Shown: positions 10,143-23,135, numbered from the stretch's first letter. The stretch is 64,000 nt of DNA from Apostichopus japonicus (GCF_037975245.1 NC_092564.1:28938984-29002983), one strand, 5' to 3'. The notes: generated from the sequence alone by a model not told the origin. Numbers and translations are program-made.

Positions 10143-13100
10143 CTGAGGAGGGCAAAATCAAGGAAGACGAGGTGTGAGCTGTTAATTCATATTTATAAAA
10201 ACCTCTGTTGTGTTTCTCTCGTCCCTCTTTTGACCAAGACAAGAATCAGCAGAGGATGAAACCATTCATCACATTTGTCAGTTTAATTTTCTCAATGTGT
10301 AATATAATATAATATAATTACAACTTCTGTGTTATATGTGCTTAATATAAAATTAACTCATACCTCTTCCATTTGTAATATATATATAAAGGCGGCCATC
10401 AAGGCATGAAAATATGACACCAAATATTGCAGAAAGACTGTCAAATATACATCCCTCTCTCAAGATGGAAAGCAGAAATGTGATAGTATTAGTTTTGATA
10501 TAATGTACATCATAATCATAATTATATAGATACGTGCATTATAGGTTTAATAATTCCTATCAACTTTACACTTGCATATATGTTCAAGCTTCACTGAGAT
10601 GATAGCAAAGAGCAATAAAAAGTAAAACTTGTAACTCTTGACAGGAGGAACTCTAAACAGGTAAATTTGTCAACAACAGGTTGGAAGAAAGACTTGACCC
10701 AGTGACAAAATGTTGTAACGGTTTGACCGTCACAAACGCCCATTACGATAATTACGACCAATTTTAACTAAAGGCAACTGTACTGCTATCTCTTTGTTTC
10801 ATAGTCTCCTTTTAAATTTCTTGTTTGTTAACTCTTCTCTCAACAGTTCAAAGAAGCTTGTCTCATTTAATAACAATGGCTTTTAAGAGTCCAAGGAAGT
10901 AGAGGAAAAGAATGCCACAAAATGTGACAACTTAACATGGTCCTGGAGTGAATGCTGATTGGTCAAATCATACAGAAGATGAAAGCATTGTACATTAAGC
11001 AGGTCATGCAGAACAACACTGACCACAAAACTTGATATTGTTGGATAGTTACTTAGCACCACCAAATAATCTGTTTACGATATTGTTTGATATATGTTAA
11101 TTTATGCATACCTTAATTTGAATAGTATGGTTTGTGTTATTTAATGTCTACCAAGGTTTCTGGGAGAACACTTTCTTGTTAATAGCTCACAATACATTAC
11201 GTTAACCGTTTAGACGGATCAATTGCGTTATAGTGTTTTGTCAATGAAGTTTTCATATCAGTTTGTTAGGTTGTCCCGGGACCGACACAACAGATATGGC
11301 GTGACATCTCCCTCATTTCAGCCCCCTCTGATGGCCAACGATTTCCCATCCTCCACCCCATCCCAACCCAAGTGAAAACTTCAATGTGAAGGGGAAATAT
11401 TACCAGAATTTGTCCTAAAAAATGTTATTATTCAAAAAAATTGAAATTTGTATTCATATTATATTATAACAAATATTTGGAATAATAACTTTGAAAGTAT
11501 AAAGTAAATCTGAGTGCATGCATGCCAAAAAAAAATGAAGAAAAAAAAAAAGGAATAAATGAAAACCTAAAATGTGAGCAGGCACAGGCAAAACAGTTAA
11601 TGTACAGATAAATAAAAGTAGGAAGAATACAGAACCAAAACCAAAAAGAAACCTTAATAGAGAAATGAACAAAAGCACTTTAAGTATTGAGATTTGGGCT
11701 GCTTGAATGAAGTGCTTGAATGCAGGAAATTTTTATTGACAATGCACATTTATTGGTTTGTTTTTAACTCCTTCTGTTCTGCTTAAATAGGCCGCACAAC
11801 ATACGTAAAGGCATTATTGTTTTTATAACCATTTCCACAGCTGTTTGTCTGGACTGGAAAGTGATAACGAAAAAACGGTGAAACCGTTTTTTTTTTTGGA
11901 GAGACAAATTAATTTCAAGAGTAATATTTCGATTCTTTGACCAGTGCTAAAAAGTGTTAAAGATCCGCCACGGCTGGATTGTATGCGTTCAACTTGCCAA
12001 GATAACTTCCTCCACAGGTTTGGTTAAATTACTGTTAATCAATCATTTCAGTTGCCCTGAATTCTTCTGAAAGCCTTGGATTCATTAATTACAAAATTTC
12101 AATATCAGGAAGACAATTGCTGTTTTCTCTTTTGGTCTTCATTTGTGCACTTGTACACTCATTTGTGTGTTGAAGTCACCCAGGCGGACTTGACAAACTT
12201 GATGTTGCATAGCAACTAACAGCGCTCTCAGAAGACACTGTGAGTTACTATGTGAAACTGTGACTACAATTTGACCATACCCTGTCTGATCCCACGAAAA
12301 TTGCATGTAAGCAGGCACCTGGATAACTGTTAGACAAGATTTGGTGTCATATTACCATCAAATGAATGTTTTCTTATTTTTGTGTCTTTATCATCTCTCT
12401 GTCTTTCAATTCACAGGGGTTTGAACTTTTGAACCATCCTGATACACCCACAATAACATATTGACAGTGAAACTTAATTCTCCGATGGCACTGTGACGAG
12501 AACGCAAAAAATAGTGTTACAGGTAATAAAAATGATTGCAATGTTTGGGAAAAATGAAAGATATAAGAAAAACTTCCCAGAATTTATGTAGTTTGCACGA
12601 CTGAATTTCTGTGCCATGCAATAATTACCAGAACTGCAACTGATGTGTCTTAACTTCCAGATTGGGTTTGCTTCTCTTTGGAGTAGTACATTCAATTTTT
12701 CAATGTTCAGATCAGAAGCAACTTAATTGGAAAATGATAGCCTTTTTTCCGCTTCAAGTTTCCCTTCAAAATGATAAGCATTTCCTTGTTCTTTTTCTAT
12801 GGTTTTAATTTTGCATCAATCTTGATGCAGTTGAAATTTCTTGATGTAGTTGAAAACATTATTTGTCTGTTTTTGCTTTTTCAAAATTTTGTTGAAAACT
12901 GATTGGTTAATGTTTTTCTATAAATATTGAAGACTTCAAAAAAAGAAATTATCCTGCATTTAAAATTGTCTGAGCACCGGTTTGAACATCTGAGCACCAC
13001 CCTAGCATTGTTAAGCATTGTTTTGCTGCAAGCGTGTAAAGGAAAAGCATTTTACAGCACGTGGGTTGTGTTTTCGTCTTTTTAGCTTTGGTATACATTT

Positions 13101-16100
13101 TTTCATAGGCCAAAGACAGAGAGCATAAAATCCAAGAAATAGAGAGTTTGTTGAGGGTATTCAAACCACATTGACTACTGGCAGTCAAACCTGCAATCAG
13201 TAGAGTGGCTGGTAGCAATTCACTTCTTGTTTAAATAACCTGTTTCTGGTCAAGTAGCTACTGGATAGTTCCCTAAAAACACTTTGATGAGTTTTATTTC
13301 AGCGCCTTCGAAATGGGTGCAATTAGCCCGTAAATATATGATGCTTGGGATGGCAAAACATGGATGGGACAGATATTGAGACTTTCATATTTAGAGAGGA
13401 CAGAAACAAACAAACAAGCAGAGACTTAAAGTTGAATCCAGATGTCCTTTTATCACTGAATGGAGAATCGGTTGAGAGAGCATTTCAGAGACAAAGCCTG
13501 AATTGAAAGCTAAAAGATCAATCAATTTTGTGGAGTAGCATTTAACCTACTACACTTTATATTCAATTCCAATTACCACCAGGTGAACGCAATATTATGC
13601 AATATTTCCATACGAAACCCTTGGTGTATTTCTCCCCCTCCAACCCACGCCCAAAGAGGTGCAACTTCACATGGCTAATTAGCCTGATCACCTCTGTCCC
13701 TTTTGCTATATGCAAAGTAAAGTAAGACATCTTGATTGTCTCTTACATTTGATCTATCTGTGGTTTTAAGAATTTTGCATATTTTTAATATTCAGGGTGG
13801 CATTTAACCCCTCCCCCCACTTCCCCAAACCCATCACCCTCCACCACCAAGAAAAATGAAAATGGATAAAGGAAACAGGGTGAGAGAGAACTTCAGTTTC
13901 TACTGATGTTTGAGGCTCATAGATAATACGGAAACCTCAAGTCTGCAATATAAATCCACCGTGACAAAATGATGATATTTCTTTGCCCAACAGCAACAAC
14001 AAAGAAATGCCCAAAAAGATGGCTGAATTAAGAAAGAAAACAGTTTCTCCTTTCTCCCCTCTTTTTGGTCGAGGCAATTTTGGGGGATTTAGTTTAAGGA
14101 GATTGAAGAAAGACAGGGTTTAAAGGTGACATGCACTACTGTAATTTGACTAAAAGTGGAGCTATATTCCAAGCAGGCAATTTAGATTAAAGGAGCACTT
14201 TTCCCCCAATTTTTTTTTTTTAACTGTTTGTAAGCCAAACACTAAAGCTAGAAACAGTAAAAACATGGTAAAGACTAACGCTAACAGCTAATATGGACAT
14301 AGTCGGAGGTTAAAGTTTCCTTTTTGTGTAATTTCTATCATTTAAACATCGATTATGTTCGTATTTGATATGTTATACATAGTTTGGTTTTTTATTGAGA
14401 TTTTTCAAGCTGAATACTACTTTAACTGAACAATAAACATACAGTCTGGCAGGATCACAACCGATGTTTTCAGAAAATCTGGCAAATCAAAAATAATATT
14501 CTTTGAGAATCTCCTGGGTATTTATTCTCTAAACTATAGTTTCATTATGAAATTATCTTCTGGTATTTTTTCTTTCTTTCTGATGTTCAGCAAAGATACA
14601 CACATTACCGTAAAAACATTGTTTCATGCAAAAAGAGGGTGAAAGTGAAGCTTACGAAAACATTATCACTTCAAAAATAATTTCAAAACAAACACTCAAT
14701 TTAAAAGAAAACAAAAGCTGCAGGCAAGTCTTTCAAACATGTGAGTCTAGTCAAACCAATCCTAAAACAACTGAAATTTGGGGGTGGGGATAGGTGGGGG
14801 ATAGAGGTTGGGTAGAACAGCACTGATCAAACCGAGTTCACCAACAAAAAGCAGAGCATTGATTTATGGAAACTCACATAATAGGTCACATGTTTTCTAC
14901 ACTTAAACCCAATCACTTTGTGTAATCATTAATGAAGAATATCAAAACAAGCCGTAACTCAAAGATATTTGTTTCCGAGTAAGCTGACTTAAGTAAGTTA
15001 AGATTGATCAATTAATTTGATCTTATCAATGGAAGTTTGTTCAACCTATTGATTTTAACCCTTGCAACCCTTGCAAAGTGCAACTCCAGTGGCATGTCCA
15101 AGTACTAGCTTCAGTGTCAGTTTACCCACACATTTCACTAGGTGGAGTGGGGTGGGTGGGAGTAGGGGAAGTGGCTCATTTCTCAACTTTTCCCCTTAGC
15201 ACATGTACTTTCTTGAGGTACATTCACTAATATGACCTACATAGAACCTAACAGCAGGGATGTCGAGACCATTCGTAAATTTCACCACACTTTAATAAGT
15301 ACACATGAATCGTATCCTAACCACTGTCACACCAGGCACATTGATAAAACAAAATTGCCCCACCCCCCTCCCTTTTATTTTCTCTCTTTCTATTACTTAG
15401 TGCTTGTTTTGGATTAATGATGAAGATTTTTTTTTTAAATTCTAAGCAAGGATACTTAAGTTTTTGGCAGCCCATTGGTAGGTGCGGTCAAGATTAAAGC
15501 TTAATCAAATAACATAAAAACAATTGTTGGGATTGGGGGATAGGCCAGCCAAGCTATTACTACAGACTTACTATTCTTAAGTTAAATGGTACCTTGATCA
15601 AGCTTTACCATATTATTAGATCTTGATCAATGTTTACAATATTATATTCCAAGAATTTTCAGTTGGCTGCATTTTTTCTGTTAATTTTCCACGATTTTCC
15701 CTGTTATGTGAAACAATACACTTTATTGATGAGAGGGTCGTCTGGCTGATACAGGTGGTTTACTCTCGAACCAGTGTAAAAGCTTAAATGAAACAGGACA
15801 CTGTTGTGCTGGTATGAGACGTGTTAGAACACAACAGGTAGCGAGGGTGCTTTATTCCGTCCTTGTCTACAGTAGCATACCCGTACAACTGCTGTGTAAC
15901 CCTACACCAACTTATTACGATCTTGTCCATGAAACAAAAAACCTTATCAGCTGACATACTACCGAACCTAGTAGGTATACTTTATACTGGTACGCAAATC
16001 ATGAAAATCTATAAACAGAAATAGGAGGGTGGCTCTGCTCTTCGTAATCTAAAACAAGAGATGCTGTAGTTTAGAAATGTAAGCTTTGGTACCTTTAAGA

Positions 16101-16791
16101 ATGTGGACTTAATAAATAAATGCAGAGAGGGTGGGGGGTTCTTACAGCAAATTGTTGAGACTTGCTAAGGGTCTACTGTGTGAAAAATGATCCTGAGTGG
16201 GAAGGGGTTGGGGCGGGATGGTATGAAAATATACACCCACCCCGCTTCAACCTGACATAAAAATACAAAAGTAGTAAATAGCATAACTTAAAAAACGTTT
16301 CTTGGGAGAACCCTCCATACATGTGGAAAACGCTCCCTACAAGGGGAAAACCCTACCTAAGTGGGAAGTCCGCTTCAACGAATCACCACTCTTGGGGTCC
16401 TTGTCACCTACCCACTGTGAAATGTAACGAGAGAGAAGAGTTGTGGATGACACATAATCACACTGTCCAGAATGGTGACAAACCCGCTTCCCCCCCCCCC
16501 CCCCCCAACAACCCTTCTATCCCTGTTCTCCCTGTGAAAAGATCAAACATTTGCTAAATAAATAGCAAAACACAAAGGATGACTAACTTCTGATAATTCC
16601 ATCTGTAGGACATTTTAGATTTTTTTGTTTCTGAAGTGCTAAAATCAAAACATTTTCATCACCTTGGCAAGTGCCTCTTCGATGTCTTGAATTGTCAAAG
16701 TCGCCATATTGCCCAAAATTAAGGATTGTGTCGAGAGATTCTGTCAAAGGGATGATGTGCCTACCACCAATTACATGTCACTACTACTCAC
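10143..16791 (-). other. Adducin intron, no exon found
   Basis: A 6.6-kb gap between the two best adducin exons. The conserved neck segment with an FVPLNTNPKEV-like motif, expected between them, was not found on the - strand, although I looked for it. Open frames here (11454-11678, 12474-12695, 12949-13218) show no family motifs. The stretch is AT-rich and has several G- or C-runs (13801-13815, 16493-16507). Confidence 0.5.
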
Positions 16792-17073
16792 TTTTATCTT
16801 CGTCTTGTAGCCCTCGTCTTCCCCTTCCCCTTCCTCTCCCCAGTTGGCGTACTCTTGGGCTACCTCCACCTTGGAGTATGTGTTTGGCTTGTTCAGCCAT
16901 CTGTCTTCTCGCCGGCCTGCCTCCTGTTCAACATCTTGATCGGTGACTGGTATTTGCTCTTCTCAAATTCGTTGTCATAGATGTAGGTGAAGTTGGTGGA
17001 GGCGGCTGTGCACGCAACGTCGCTCTTGGGCTTCAGTTCGTGTCTCACAAATGGCTGGCGGTACACTGTAACC
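16792..17073 (-). CDS. ADD1: Adducin head/neck-junction exon with one-base break
   Basis: Acceptor TTTGTGACAG opens an exon reading VTVYRQPFVRHELKPKSDVA, then a segment with FTYIYDNEFEKSKYQSP and RRQAGEKT. In this frame the next codons give D-G-stop (stop at 16895-16893). One base off, the frame continues RWLNKPNTYSKVEVAQEYAN and WGEEGEGEDEGYKTKIK to donor AAA|GTGAGT. Vertebrate adducins read EKTRWLN at this point, so one A is missing between ACA and GATGG. The exon start also fits the GYRTG-Y-YR boundary of adducins. The break is either an allele defect or an assembly error; the intact surrounding exons favour error. The upstream aldolase-like head exons were not found in the window. Confidence 0.85.
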
Positions 17074-17444
17074 CTGTCACAAATTAAAAAAGTTCCTGCG
17101 ATCAAATATTTGTGATGGGTGCAGATCTATGTCACTCTTACATCAAACATCAGCAACACAACATTCTTCCATCTTTGTCTTCTTTGCGGTTTTACTCATC
17201 AAATGATTACATATCAAGTCTTCCACAAGTATCTCTTTGCAACTCTCACACATTTGCTGTCTTTAGAACTGTACAGTACAGTATATGTTCTAAAGTTCTA
17301 GTTCAAAAATGTTATGCCGAATATTGATGCTACTTTGTGACTTTTGCAGTTTAAGACAAAGACATCTGGTAAAACTACTATTAGCAAACATGAAAAGGTC
17401 AGTGAAGGATAAATTGGCAAAACGATGCACAATCTTGAAAACCT

Positions 17445-18135
17445 GAATCAAGTCACCACGTAACCTCCAGTGTGGTGGGATTCAACAGTTTTAGCCGCCT
17501 ATAATTAGGGGCACCCTTTAAGGAAGTAATCACTCTAGCAGGCCCTCCTCTGGACCTTTTCGAGTACTTCCTTATCCTTAGCAAAATATGGGTTCCAAGC
17601 CTGCACAGCATACTCCATATGAGGCCTAGCCAACTGCTTATAAAGCCTAACAACTATATGTCCTCTTTCAGAAAACTTAAGTTCCTCTTGATTATACCTA
17701 AAACCATATAACCTCTTGTAGCAGCTTCGAGACAATGTTTATAAGGTTTCAGAGATGAGTCAATGTAGATACCTAGGTCTCTTTCAACAAGGACCTCCTG
17801 TAACTTCTCACCATTAAGATTGTACTGTACAGTAGGTATACTTTTGGTAACTTCTATCAATATGCATCATCTTGCATTTATCAATATTATAAAGCATTTG
17901 CCATCCCTGACTCCTGAGACCCGAAAAAAACTTATCCAAATCCATTTGAAATTTCTCAATCTCTGAATTGCTTTTGAAAGAGACCTCAGAAGAATAGTTT
18001 GGTGCCATCAGCAAACTTCTTAGCTGTACACAAAATATCTCCGTCAATGTCATTCATATAGCCTCTAGGCAACAAAACACAAGGGACCCAAATAGACCCT
18101 TGTGGAACCCCACTAGTAACGTCCTGCCGATAGCA
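17445..18135 (-). pseudogene. Truncated non-LTR retrotransposon RT (CR1/L2-like)
   Basis: Read on the - strand, fragments in shifting frames show the palm signature VTSGVPQGS at about 18128-18100. A mutated FADGTK where FADDTK is expected (18015-17998) follows, then a VERDLGIYIDSSLKP block (17800-17750) and YAVQAWNPYFAKDKEVLEKV (near 17612-17553) with QRRA. This is the RT core through the 3' end of a Jockey/CR1/L2-group LINE. It has several frameshifts, no endonuclease and a lost catalytic Asp, so it is dead. It lies upstream of the adducin exon at 16792-17073, probably in an intron. Confidence 0.85.
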
Positions 18136-18647
18136 ACATTAACAATGCAAGCATGCATCGTTATGTTATGCAACACCACATTCATGCGAGTCTGTTCATT
18201 CTTAATTATGGCTGCAGCCTAGGCCTAGTGTTAATATTCTGACTGACATTGATTCAACTACTAGTTGTAGCCTACGCAGTGTAGGTTGTCGTCCTAGCCT
18301 ATCGTTACAAGTTCACTAGCTAATAATCAAATAGCACCTGCATTAATACTACTTACTTAATCAGACCTGTCAACTCTCCCGGTTTTACAGTTTTTACCCG
18401 AATCTCCCGGCCTCCCGGTTTCTTATTCTGTTCTCCCGGTTTTTTAATGTTTCATCACTTGCGACATTTCTGAAAATAGCCAACAGTTAGTCCTATGCTT
18501 ATTGCGTAATAAGTGTAATCTAAAAATTGATTGTTTACTAACACGTTACGACTGACACAGTGCTGTGCGGGACTCTCGACCAATAGCAGGCTGCTTTGTC
18601 AGTTCTCGGATTTCACGCAAGGATTGTACGTTGGTAGAGTCCTGAAG

Positions 18648-20466
18648 GTAACATACGCCCATTAAAAAGCCCCATTGACTTACACACTAAATCACAAAAG
18701 TAATGTGGTCTCTAAGTCTAGACAGAAGTTTTCACTAGCTAAACGCTACCCATCACCGGATAGCTGACAAGTTGGCCTTTCATGGCACCATCAATTTTCC
18801 CTACCATGAACTTGAAAACTTTTTGCTATCCGAGCCGGAAGTTGTCGTCACTTGTAAACAAACCTCTTCACTCAGTGATAAACACATTTCCTACGCTGCT
18901 CCTGGGAGGCCTAAAGGAGTCTAAAATTGCCTCAATTGACCCAATTTTCTCACCACATGTACTTCCGTTCATGCTCTTCAACATGCAAGCCACAAAAAAA
19001 CTAGATTATGATTGATAACAGGTCACAAAACAGGCGCGTATCCAGGATTTTCTAACCCGGGGGGCGCGAATTACTATCTAAGCGGAGCGCCACCATCGGT
19101 TGGCGCGGAGCGTACAAGAAAAGTTTTGGTTTTGATACCCCCCAGATCACCGGAAATGGCACTTCTCGGGCTTGAAAATGAGCAACCAGATGTACACTTT
19201 TGCCTGAGAACCAAGTATTTCCCAAAAGTTTTTTTTCCATCCATAACCTTTTTGAAGATTGTCACCAGTCACACATGATGTTCGACCTCATTGCATGTCC
19301 TATGGATCATTGCTTTTGTAGGTGATTCTACGTCACGGCCCACAATATCCGAAAGCCCCACTTTTCAAGGTTTTTAGCCCATTATTTGTTGAGAATTTGA
19401 AAATTCAGATTTCTCGTGAATAAAATCACTTGAAAACATACCCATAATGTTGCACAAAATTCAATCTATGGATAACCAATATAGAAAAACCTCCTTGAAC
19501 CCCTAACAGACAGGTAAAAATTGCACGAGTAGAGGAAAGTATGATGAATAATGTTGCCAAGCCCCCAAATCCAATTGGGCTCCTACGCCTTTGACTACAC
19601 ACATAGACAGTTTTTGAGGCTGTTCATCGTGGAAAATGCATTTCAATGCTCACTGATATGATGTTATATCTGCTCTTTGCTTTACAAATTCGAACAGGCG
19701 TGTAGCGAGTAATTGCCTGTAGGCAAACTATCTAAGCGAAGCGCCACCATGAGTTGGCGCGAAGCGTACAAGAAAAATTTTGGCCGAAAATGCCTCCCAG
19801 ATCGCTGGAAATGACACTTACCAGGCCTTGTAAGTTGCATCTAAGCATTGTCTATTTTGAAATTACTAGCGATGTCATAAAGAAAATTTGCTCGGGGGGG
19901 GGGCGGTCGCCCCCTTCCCGAAATGTTCCCCGACGACTCGGTCGAGTTCAAGACCAGCCACAGTTGGTTCCATATAGCACAATTCTACAATTGTTTAAGG
20001 CGTCCATACACACACACGCGTTATGATAGACCATATATAGTATTTATATAGATACATTAGTGAGAGAGGAAAAATGGAAACGTCAAAAATGGAGTGGTCG
20101 ATGTAAGGGGTAGGGTGAGGCGCACACCCCTTCCGTAATCCTTGATCTGTCACTGGCTACCTGTGTATATAATAGGGATCAGCGCTTTAACTATGACTGT
20201 TCCTCTTTCTCTTCCCGAGGTCTTGGCTATCTTCTACTCCCTCCTTTTCTCCTTTTTCTCTCTTTCTTCTTTTTCTTTTCCCTTCCTTCCTCTCCTCCTT
20301 TTCTTTTTTTCCCCCTCCTTTTCCCTTTTTTCTTCTCTTTTTTTCTCTCCTCTTTTCCTTACTCGGGGGGCGCGCGCCCCCCCCTCCTGGATACGCACCT
20401 GCAAAAGATGTTCTACCGCTGCTTTTTGGCACTTTTCCTGATATAGACTCTAATAGGAGTATGCCA
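18648..20466 (+). mobile_element. MITE family R, copy 1, split by a hAT-like insertion
   Basis: Termini GTAACATACGCCCATTA (18648) and, inverted, GTGGCATACTCCTATTA (ending 20466) are related. They are flanked by CCTGAAG at 18641-18647 and 20467-20473, a 7-8-bp target duplication. The inner 18660-19030 and 20402-20460 align with the uninterrupted copy at 61848-62316 on the opposite strand, so the 1371 bp between them are a later insertion. No coding capacity. Confidence 0.75.
19031..20401. mobile_element. hAT-like non-autonomous insertion inside MITE R
   Basis: The left end CAGGCGCGTATCCAGGATTT and the right end, inverted, CAGGTGCGTATCCAGGA form 17-bp terminal inverted repeats. CAAAA flanks both ends (19026-19030, 20402-20406). 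The empty site in the second MITE R copy reads ATATCAAAAAGATG. Inside are two copies of a GC-rich module with the phrase GAGCGCCACCATCGGTTGGC (19081-19100 and a divergent one at about 19740-19760), a G/C-run near 19890, a pyrimidine-rich tract (20196-20360) and another hAT-type end (CTCCTACGCCTTTG at 19582). It is therefore itself a mosaic. Confidence 0.7.
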
Positions 20467-20667
20467 CCTGAAGACATTACAGTATTACGGCCACTGATCT
20501 ACACTCTGTGCATATGCCATGATGCACTCAGTTTAATATACACAAGTTGTAACTTGTTTGTATACGCGGTGCGGCGTACCATATGTGTGCAATTTGTATA
20601 CGACGAAAAACAGTTAAGTTCTATTCCGACAAACACTTTTAAAGTATATAAATTTAAGAAATTTGAA

Positions 20668-20740
20668 GTGGTTGTCCCCAGGACAACCAGCTCACCAATT
20701 TTTGGTTGTCCTGCTGAAATTTTGGTCGTCCTGTAAAGCT
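20668..20740. repeat. Short GGTTGTCC hairpin motif, copy 1
   Basis: GTGGTTGTCC followed by GGACAACCAGC forms a short hairpin, then TTTTGGTTGTCCTG and TTTTGGTCGTCCTG follow. The layout recurs at 21029-21097 and 23046-23135 with changed letters but preserved pairing. Confidence 0.5.
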
Positions 20741-21028
20741 ATAGTAATTTATCTTCGGAAAAAATACTTGTTTGGGAATCCTAAGAAACCGTGAACTTGT
20801 TAAGCGATTTCATGGATTCTAGATAAGTAGCAAATTCTGTGTTTCTTTCCGCGGCCTTGTTGGATTTTATTTTCTAATATTGCTGACTGTAGCAAAGATT
20901 GTGTAAATTAGTTAGGTACATGATGTTTGCTGCAGAGCGTAACGATACAATAACCACGTGGTAAGCTGTAGGATCGTCATAGTATTGGCCAAGAGTTTCA
21001 GTTTCAGTAATGTTATTAGCTAAAAAAG

Positions 21029-21097
21029 TTTGCGTCCCAGGGACGCAAGCCCCCGAAAAAGTTTGCGTCTCGTAAAAAAAAAAAGCATGCGTCCCGA
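21029..21097. repeat. Short hairpin motif, copy 2
   Basis: GTTTGCGTCCC-AGGGACGCAAGC is a perfect hairpin, followed by AAAAGTTTGCGTCTC and GCATGCGTCCC. It has the same layout as the copies at 20668 and 23046, with the stem sequence changed from GGTTGTCC to TGCGTCCC on both sides. Confidence 0.5.
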
Positions 21098-22438
21098 TCG
21101 AACACCAGTTACGTTTATTGTATGACCGTACTGTACTAATACTAGTTTAGTATCACTGCCTACAAAGTATAGCTATACTTTGTGAATGTTATACACAATA
21201 TTATAGGGCAGATGGCTCAGTGTCTTAGCTTCGGTGTTTGACAGGGGCGGCCCGGCCCACTCATCCTTTCGCCCACTCTGCCGTTTAAAATAAAATACCC
21301 CCAGCCCCCTCCTTCATCCGCCCTTGTACTTCCCTACTCGCCAACTTCGTAGAAGCTCCATGCTTTGACCTTGCGGCGCTACCAACAACCAAACTCTTCA
21401 AAATCGCTGCACCTACAGTGTGCATATCTCTCGCTAAATTCCACACAGTTCACGAACTTCATTTTCAACTACACGTGCGCAAATCATCAAAACCTGATCC
21501 AACATTTATCCTGGACTCTTTGCAAACAATCATCTGTGCGAAAATTACAGTAGGCCTATGTGAATAGCTTTTTACGCAATGTCGATTAAAAAAACAAACT
21601 TCATTGTTCTAAAGTACAGAAGTTTACACACGAAAGTTGCTCCAAAATAAACTTTACTGAAGCACGTGGTCAATTGAACCGCGAAAAAGTTTGCAACAGA
21701 AACTACTGTGGTATGAATGCACATTTCACATTAGCAACTCTTATTGCAGAGAAAAGAAACATACTGTGAGATAAAATATCCTTTCAGGATCAGATATGTG
21801 TGCTTCCCACAAAATTCATAGATTGTCTCAACTCATAAAATTTTCTGATCAAAACAATGATTAAAATATTACGTGATAGTCTCAGGAACAATTCAAGTGC
21901 ATCTTCGTACCACCAGTGATTGCTGTCAAAATGTACGTTACAAATATGAGACAAGGCCTAACGTTATGATATTTGAGTGCACACATATGGTAGCCTAAAC
22001 TCTGTTATCTCTACATAGGGGAAGTAAACGTTGCAAGTAATTGTTGTTAAACAACTTATTTCGTGTTCATTGAGCACTGAATATGCAAGAATGTTTGCAG
22101 ACAATCGGTAGGGACTATTAGCCAATCAAATCACGGGAATCTTGGTAAAGCATCATTGTCTATTTTTAGCATGAAAATCTCTGTAATGAAGTTTTGGTAA
22201 CCCTGTACTTTGCAGTTGATTGTTATGGATAGGAATATTTATTTTCAAACAAATTCATCGATCTGTATATAGGAGTAGGAGAACTTCTTGGTCTTGTTAG
22301 AAGAAGTTGTGTTTTTTTTAAAAGAAATAATGAAAGATATTCATACACAAATGTGTTTTGTTATGTTTTCCGTTGACCTAGTTGTGAGTATGTACTTGGT
22401 GTTTGTTTCTCAAAAAAAAAAAATGTGGTGGATGGGCG

Positions 22439-22587
22439 TGGTCTTTGCCCATGCGTTACTCACAGGATTAATGCACGATCGGGGGATAATGCAAGCGATG
22501 CACTAAGGGCGGAGCCCGAGTGCATCCAGCGATAGCATTAACACCCGGAGTGCATTAATCATGTGAGTAACGCACGCTAGACCGTTG
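22439..22587. repeat. Long nested palindrome
   Basis: The arm with GCGTTACTCACAGGATTAA and TGCAC (22453-22476) pairs with GTGCATTAATCATGTGAGTAACGC-type sequence at 22550-22573. The pairing continues inwards to a central GATGCACT...AGTGCATC stem around GGCggaGCC. Almost the whole 149 bases can fold. The arm alone recurs at 22804-22832, followed by CACGG. It could be a palindromic MITE or a transcribed hairpin. Confidence 0.7.
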
Positions 22588-23045
22588 ATTAACCCTTATT
22601 CTATTAGCTTGAGGAAGGCCAAGCCCTCACATTGACATGGACCACTCAGACCAAGATTCATGGTATTTTCTGTTCCGTACGTTTGTCAACAGAGGCCAAT
22701 CAGAGTTCAGGGTACACTACCATTTGTGTGGGGGAAAAATCATAAAACAAAACATTTTTGGTTACATATAACCAATGATTTATTAAAGTGATGCCCCGTA
22801 ATTTTACCGTGCGTTACTCACAGGATTAACCACGGTCAGCTGACCTGAATGGACCAATAGGATTTAGGAATCTTTACTAAGTATGAATGAACGTGCGTAT
22901 ACGTCTACGTATATTATTTATTAGATGAAGGTGGAGTTTGGAATGAGAAGCTTCTTATGTGAAATGTTATTTTACGTTTAGGTTTCACGCTTGTTTCCCG
23001 TGTCTTTTTCAGTTTGTTTCACGGAACATTAACCAGCCTTTTCGA

Positions 23046-23135
23046 AAGTTTTTGGTTGTCCGCCGGGCAACCAATAATTCACGATTTGACAAGTTTTGGT
23101 TGCCCGGCAGGTAATTTGGTCGTCTCGGACGACCG
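23046..23135. repeat. Short hairpin motif, copy 3
   Basis: TTGGTTGTCCGCCGGGCAACCAA forms a hairpin followed by TTTTGGTTGCCCGGCAG and TTTGGTCGTC-TCGG-ACGACC. It matches the layout at 20668-20740 most closely. Confidence 0.5.

Noticed and set aside
20142-20477. Open frames rich in Phe/Ser/Leu (+) and Lys/Glu/Arg (-)
   Set aside because: Translation of a low-complexity pyrimidine tract inside the hAT-like insertion.
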